Translations under genes and position numbers: made by a program
DNA from: Shimia sp965227725
Lineage (GTDB): Bacteria > Pseudomonadota > Alphaproteobacteria > Rhodobacterales > Rhodobacteraceae
Reading direction: 5' to 3'
DNA length: 64,000 bases
Assembly: GCF_965227725.1 (NCBI RefSeq)
Contig: NZ_CBDDGH010000005.1
Location: 1,426,001-1,490,000 of the forward strand
The notes under the pieces: model-generated
The model's database searches: none
Told to the model about the DNA's origin: nothing
The model's input: only the letters and a program-made list of their open reading frames with translations
In this document: piece by piece, positions 61,065-64,000 of the stretch
Layout: each line of letters starts with the position of its first letter
How positions within the stretch are numbered: position 1 is the stretch's first letter

Positions 61065-62417
61065 ATGTTTGACAAAATCCTGATCGCCAACCGCGGAGAA
61101 ATCGCCCTGCGCGTGATCCGTGCGTGCCGCGAAATGGGCATCAAATCGGTCGCGGTGCACTCCACCGCCGATGCGGATGCGATGCACGTGCGGATGGCGG
61201 ATGAGGCGATCTGCATCGGCCCTGCGCCGGGCACAGACAGCTATCTGAACATGGCCTCCATCATCGCGGCCTGCGAAGTCACCGGCGCTCAGGCGATCCA
61301 CCCGGGCTATGGCTTCCTGTCTGAAAACGCGAACTTTGTGCAGATCGTCGAAGACCACGACCTGACCTTCATCGGCCCAACCGCCGAGCACATCCGTGTG
61401 ATGGGTGATAAGATCACCGCCAAAGACACGATGATCAAACTCGGCGTGCCCTGCGTGCCCGGCTCTGACGGCGGCGTGCCGGATCTGGCCGCGGCCAAGA
61501 AGCTTGGCGAAGAGATGGGCTATCCGGTCATCATCAAAGCCACCGCCGGTGGGGGTGGTCGCGGCATGAAAGTGGCGCAAACCGCCGCGGACATGGAAAG
61601 CGCCTTTATGACCGCACGGGCCGAGGGCAAAGCCGCCTTTGGCAACGATGAAGTCTATATCGAGAAGTACCTCACCACCCCGCGCCACATCGAAATTCAG
61701 GTGTTTGGCGACGGCAAGGGCAATGCGGTGCATCTGGGCGAGCGGGACTGCTCCCTGCAGCGTCGTCACCAGAAGGTGTTTGAAGAGGCCCCCGGCCCCT
61801 CCATCACACCGGAAGAGCGTGCGCGCATCGGGAAAATCTGTGCGGATGCGGTTGCCAAGATCAACTACATCGGCGCGGGCACCATCGAGTTCCTCTATGA
61901 AAACGGCGAGTTCTATTTCATCGAAATGAACACCCGTCTGCAGGTGGAACACCCGGTGACCGAAGGCATCTTTGGTGTGGACCTTGTGCGCGAGCAAATC
62001 CTCGTGGCCGCAGGCGAGCCCATGTCCTTTGGCCAGGATGATCTGGAGATCAACGGCCACGCGATTGAGGTGCGTATCAACGCTGAGAAACTGCCGGATT
62101 TCGCTCCGCGTCCCGGCAAAATCACAGCCTACCACGCGCCTGGCGGCCTTGGCGTGCGCATGGACAGCGCGCTTTATGACGGCTACTCCATCCCGCCATA
62201 TTACGACAGCCTGATCGGCAAGCTGATCGTGCATGGCCGCGACCGGGCCGAGGCGCTTGCACGTCTGGACCGCGCTCTGGGTGAGCTGATCATCGACGGC
62301 ATCGAAACCACGACGCCGCTCTTCCACATGCTGCTTCAGGAAAAAGACATCCACACCGGCGAATACAACATTCACTGGTTGGAGAAGTGGCTCGACGCCA
62401 ATATGGCGGAGGGCTGA
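61065..62417 (+). CDS. accC: Acetyl-CoA carboxylase biotin carboxylase
   Basis: Carboxylates the biotin on AccB using ATP and bicarbonate. The 450 residues start with the family MFDKILIANRGEIALRVIRA, have ATP-grasp motifs IIKATAGGGGRGMKVAQ and YIEKYLTTPRHIEIQVFGD, FIEMNTRLQVEHPVTE and the HGRDRAEALARLDRAL-type C-terminal region. Length equals that of E. coli AccC. It forms an operon with accB, and aat follows 20 bp later. Confidence 0.98.
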   Translation: MFDKILIANRGEIALRVIRACREMGIKSVAVHSTADADAMHVRMADEAICIGPAPGTDSYLNMASIIAACEVTGAQAIHPGYGFLSENANFVQIVEDHDLTFIGPTAEHIRVMGDKITAKDTMIKLGVPCVPGSDGGVPDLAAAKKLGEEMGYPVIIKATAGGGGRGMKVAQTAADMESAFMTARAEGKAAFGNDEVYIEKYLTTPRHIEIQVFGDGKGNAVHLGERDCSLQRRHQKVFEEAPGPSITPEERARIGKICADAVAKINYIGAGTIEFLYENGEFYFIEMNTRLQVEHPVTEGIFGVDLVREQILVAAGEPMSFGQDDLEINGHAIEVRINAEKLPDFAPRPGKITAYHAPGGLGVRMDSALYDGYSIPPYYDSLIGKLIVHGRDRAEALARLDRALGELIIDGIETTTPLFHMLLQEKDIHTGEYNIHWLEKWLDANMAEG

Positions 62418-62436
62418 TCCTGCTTGGGCGCGCATC

Positions 62437-63087
62437 ATGAGCGAGGTCACACCGGACCTCTTGATGCGCGCCTATGGCATGGGGGTGTTCCCCATGTCCG
62501 AAAACCGCGATGACCCGGATATCTTCTGGGTGGACCCGATCCGCCGCGGTATTTTCCCCCTCGACGGATTCCACATCTCCCGCAGCTTGGCCCGCCGCAT
62601 CCGGCGCGGCGCTTATGACGTGTCCCTGAACGCGGATTTTGAGGGGGTGCTTTATGGCTGCGCCGATCGCGATGAGACCTGGATCAACGCACAGATCCAC
62701 CAGCTCTATGTCGATCTGCACCAGCGCGAACAGGCGCATTCTCTGGAGGTCTGGGACGGCTCCCGCTTGGTCGGTGGCATATATGGCGTGACCCTTGGTG
62801 CCGCCTTCTTTGGTGAAAGCATGTTCTCCCGCGCCACAGACGCTTCCAAAGTGGCGCTCGCCTTTTTGATCGAACATCTGCGCCGCTGCGGCTTCACACT
62901 GTTTGACACGCAATTTCTGACCGAACACCTCGCCTCACTGGGCGCCATAGAGGTGCCCCGCGCCGATTATCACCGGATGCTCACATGGGCGCAGCGTCAG
63001 GACGCTGACATCACCGCTCACTCGCTGCCGTCAGCCTCAGAGGTGCTGGCCTCAGCCACTTTGCAGCGCAAGACCCAGACGTCATAG
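62437..63087 (+). CDS. aat: Leucyl/phenylalanyl-tRNA--protein transferase
   Basis: Adds Leu or Phe from tRNA to proteins with N-terminal Lys or Arg, marking them for ClpS-ClpAP. The 216 residues contain LLMRAYGMGVFPMSENRDDP, FWVDPIRRGIFPLDGFHISR, the GGIYGVTLGAAFFGESMFSR core and TLFDTQFLTEHLASLGAIEV. Its 3' end overlaps the convergent DUF2155 gene by 70 bp. The accB-accC-aat order is common in alphaproteobacteria. Confidence 0.96.
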   Translation: MSEVTPDLLMRAYGMGVFPMSENRDDPDIFWVDPIRRGIFPLDGFHISRSLARRIRRGAYDVSLNADFEGVLYGCADRDETWINAQIHQLYVDLHQREQAHSLEVWDGSRLVGGIYGVTLGAAFFGESMFSRATDASKVALAFLIEHLRRCGFTLFDTQFLTEHLASLGAIEVPRADYHRMLTWAQRQDADITAHSLPSASEVLASATLQRKTQTS

Positions 63088-63509
63088 CGCGGGTGATCCA
63101 GCGCGCTCAGCGCCGGAGAGCTGGCAATCATCCAGCCCTGAAACAGATTTGCCCCTGCCCCCTGATCCTCAAAGACCGAGATAAACGCATAGGCTTCACC
63201 AGTGGCATTCTCGCTGGGGTGACGGCATTGCGCCATATCCACACGCAGGGTGCCAAAATTGACGCTATAGCCGTTTTGCAATTCAAAATCAGCCACTTGC
63301 CCGGTGAGCTTGTCCAGCCCCCGCAGCATCGCCCCTTCGCCCACCGAGGCGGCCACAACCGTTTCACTGGTCACATCGCCCAAAGGAATTTCCAGCGGCT
63401 CATAGCGCAGCGGCGCAATATCGAGCGTCTCGATGATGATCTCCTGCGCCACCGCGGGCGCCGCAGCCAAACCCGCCGTCAGCGCAAGCGCCGTTGCCGC
63501 CCTGCGCAT
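63018..63509 (-). CDS. DUF2155 domain secreted protein
   Basis: 163 residues with a signal peptide (MRRAATALALTAGLAAAPAV then AQ). The mature part has the DUF2155 core: a beta-rich domain with LRGLDKLTGQVADFELQNGY, SVNFGTLRVDMAQCRHPSEN and YAFISVFEDQGAGANLFQGW, and a C-terminal YDVWVLRC, where the two Cys may form a disulfide. Function unknown. An in-frame start nine codons earlier would put the signal peptide out of place and overlap mlaD. Confidence 0.88.
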   Translation of the reverse strand: MRRAATALALTAGLAAAPAVAQEIIIETLDIAPLRYEPLEIPLGDVTSETVVAASVGEGAMLRGLDKLTGQVADFELQNGYSVNFGTLRVDMAQCRHPSENATGEAYAFISVFEDQGAGANLFQGWMIASSPALSALDHPRYDVWVLRCKVAEASTSEADGSE

Positions 63510-63510
63510 C

Positions 63511-63960
63511 TCAGCTCTCTCCGCTGCCGCTGACAAACTTCAGCAACAGCGAGATCAGGCTGACAGAGCCCTGCGTGTCCTCAATCTCGTCACCGGCCTC
63601 AAAATTGAACGGCGAGCCACCCGGCAGGATTTCCACAAAGTTGCCGCCCAGCAGCCCCTCAGAGGAAATCACAACCGCACTGTCATCCGGCAGTTCAATG
63701 CCATTGGCGACGTTGAAATTCGCCGTCGCGCGGAAGGTGGCCGGGTCCAGCTGCACATCGGTCACCGTGCCGATTTTCACACCGGCCAGCCGCACATCCG
63801 TGCCCACGCTGATGCCCTCAATGGAGCGGAAAGATGCGTTCAGCCCATAGCCGCCCGTATCGCCCCCCACATTGGAAAACTGCGCGCCATACAGCAGAAA
63901 GCCTGCTGCCACCGCGACCACAGCCGCGCCTACAAAAGTCTCAGTACGTACCGCCGACAT
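63511..63960 (-). CDS. mlaD: Outer membrane lipid asymmetry protein MlaD (MCE domain)
   Basis: 149-residue MCE protein of the phospholipid transport system between inner and outer membranes. An N-terminal helix (FVGAAVVAVAAGFLLYGAQF, about 9-28) anchors a periplasmic MCE domain with LNASFRSIEGISVGTDVRLA, GVKIGTVTDVQLDP, SEGLLGGNFVEILPGG. MlaE and MlaF are not in the window. It lies between DUF2155 and a probable NDUFA12 gene. Confidence 0.93.
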   Translation of the reverse strand: MSAVRTETFVGAAVVAVAAGFLLYGAQFSNVGGDTGGYGLNASFRSIEGISVGTDVRLAGVKIGTVTDVQLDPATFRATANFNVANGIELPDDSAVVISSEGLLGGNFVEILPGGSPFNFEAGDEIEDTQGSVSLISLLLKFVSGSGES

Positions 63961-63967
63961 GGGCTAA

Positions 63968-64000
63968 TTACTCCGGGCTCCAAGCCTCATAATCAGAGCG
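63968..64000 (-). CDS. C-terminal end of a probable NDUFA12-type complex I protein (partial)
   Basis: The last ten codons before a TAA read RSDYEAWSPE on the minus strand. An NDUFA12-like protein (an accessory subunit of respiratory complex I) usually precedes mlaD and DUF2155 in Rhodobacteraceae and ends in a similar way. The rest lies beyond the window, so this is inferred from position. Confidence 0.42.
   Translation of the reverse strand, partial: RSDYEAWSPE

Overview
The window is a stretch of alphaproteobacterial chromosome, most probably from the Roseobacter group of Rhodobacteraceae (genus not determinable from the sequence alone). The evidence is the GC-rich codon use, a complete alphaproteobacterial dcw (division and cell wall) cluster with DUF2484 genes between murC and murB, a ctaC-ctaB-ctaG-ctaE cytochrome oxidase operon with SURF1 and thrC, and the order accB-accC-aat-DUF2155-mlaD-NDUFA12. 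No rRNA, tRNA, insertion sequence, prophage or CRISPR array was recognised.

Left third (1-21412, minus strand): the dcw cluster read right to left: mraZ, rsmH, ftsL, ftsI, murE, murF, mraY, murD, ftsW, murG, murC, three small membrane protein genes, murB, ddl, ftsQ, ftsA, ftsZ (cut by the left edge). Many neighbours overlap by 1-4 bases, which suggests translational coupling. The cluster is interrupted three times: by an intrinsic terminator plus repeat between mraY and murD, by a plus-strand flavoprotein gene between murD and ftsW, and by seven small hairpins between murB and ddl. A 756-bp control region (21413-22168) separates mraZ from a divergent NUDIX gene; it carries a 12-bp perfect inverted repeat, DnaA-box-like sequences and helically phased TGGGA repeats.

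Middle (22169-43501): mostly housekeeping and accessory metabolism: NUDIX, DUF1178, an SDR, aspartate kinase lysC, the nitrogen phosphotransferase enzyme ptsP, EcsC-like, M20 amidohydrolase, two GNATs, flavin reductase, O-acetyltransferase, AEC and SulP transporters, DUF805, an IalB-like secreted protein, methylthioadenosine phosphorylase (mtnP) and adenine phosphoribosyltransferase (apt), which together recycle adenine, an M15 lysin-like peptidase, a LysE exporter, a GlcD-type FAD oxidase and a secreted metallo-beta-lactamase-fold protein.

Right (43501-64000): the minus-strand operon coxB-ctaB-small ORF-ctaG-coxC-SURF1-thrC-M16 peptidase-GNAT makes cytochrome aa3 oxidase subunits and assembly factors. 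A perfect FNR-type palindrome lies between coxB and tldD. ctaB contains an apparent +1 frameshift that fuses it in frame to the next small gene. Plus-strand genes follow: tldD, dprA, topA, an alpha/beta hydrolase-adenylate cyclase fusion, the 3-oxoacid CoA-transferase pair, a VOC protein, a PAS-LuxR regulator, accB, accC and aat. DUF2155, mlaD and the end of a probable NDUFA12 gene close the window on the minus strand.

The most noteworthy signals are the ctaB frameshift, the hairpin array upstream of ddl, the TGGGA-N5-TGGGA clusters upstream of mraZ, and a repeat family whose three copies all sit between convergent genes.
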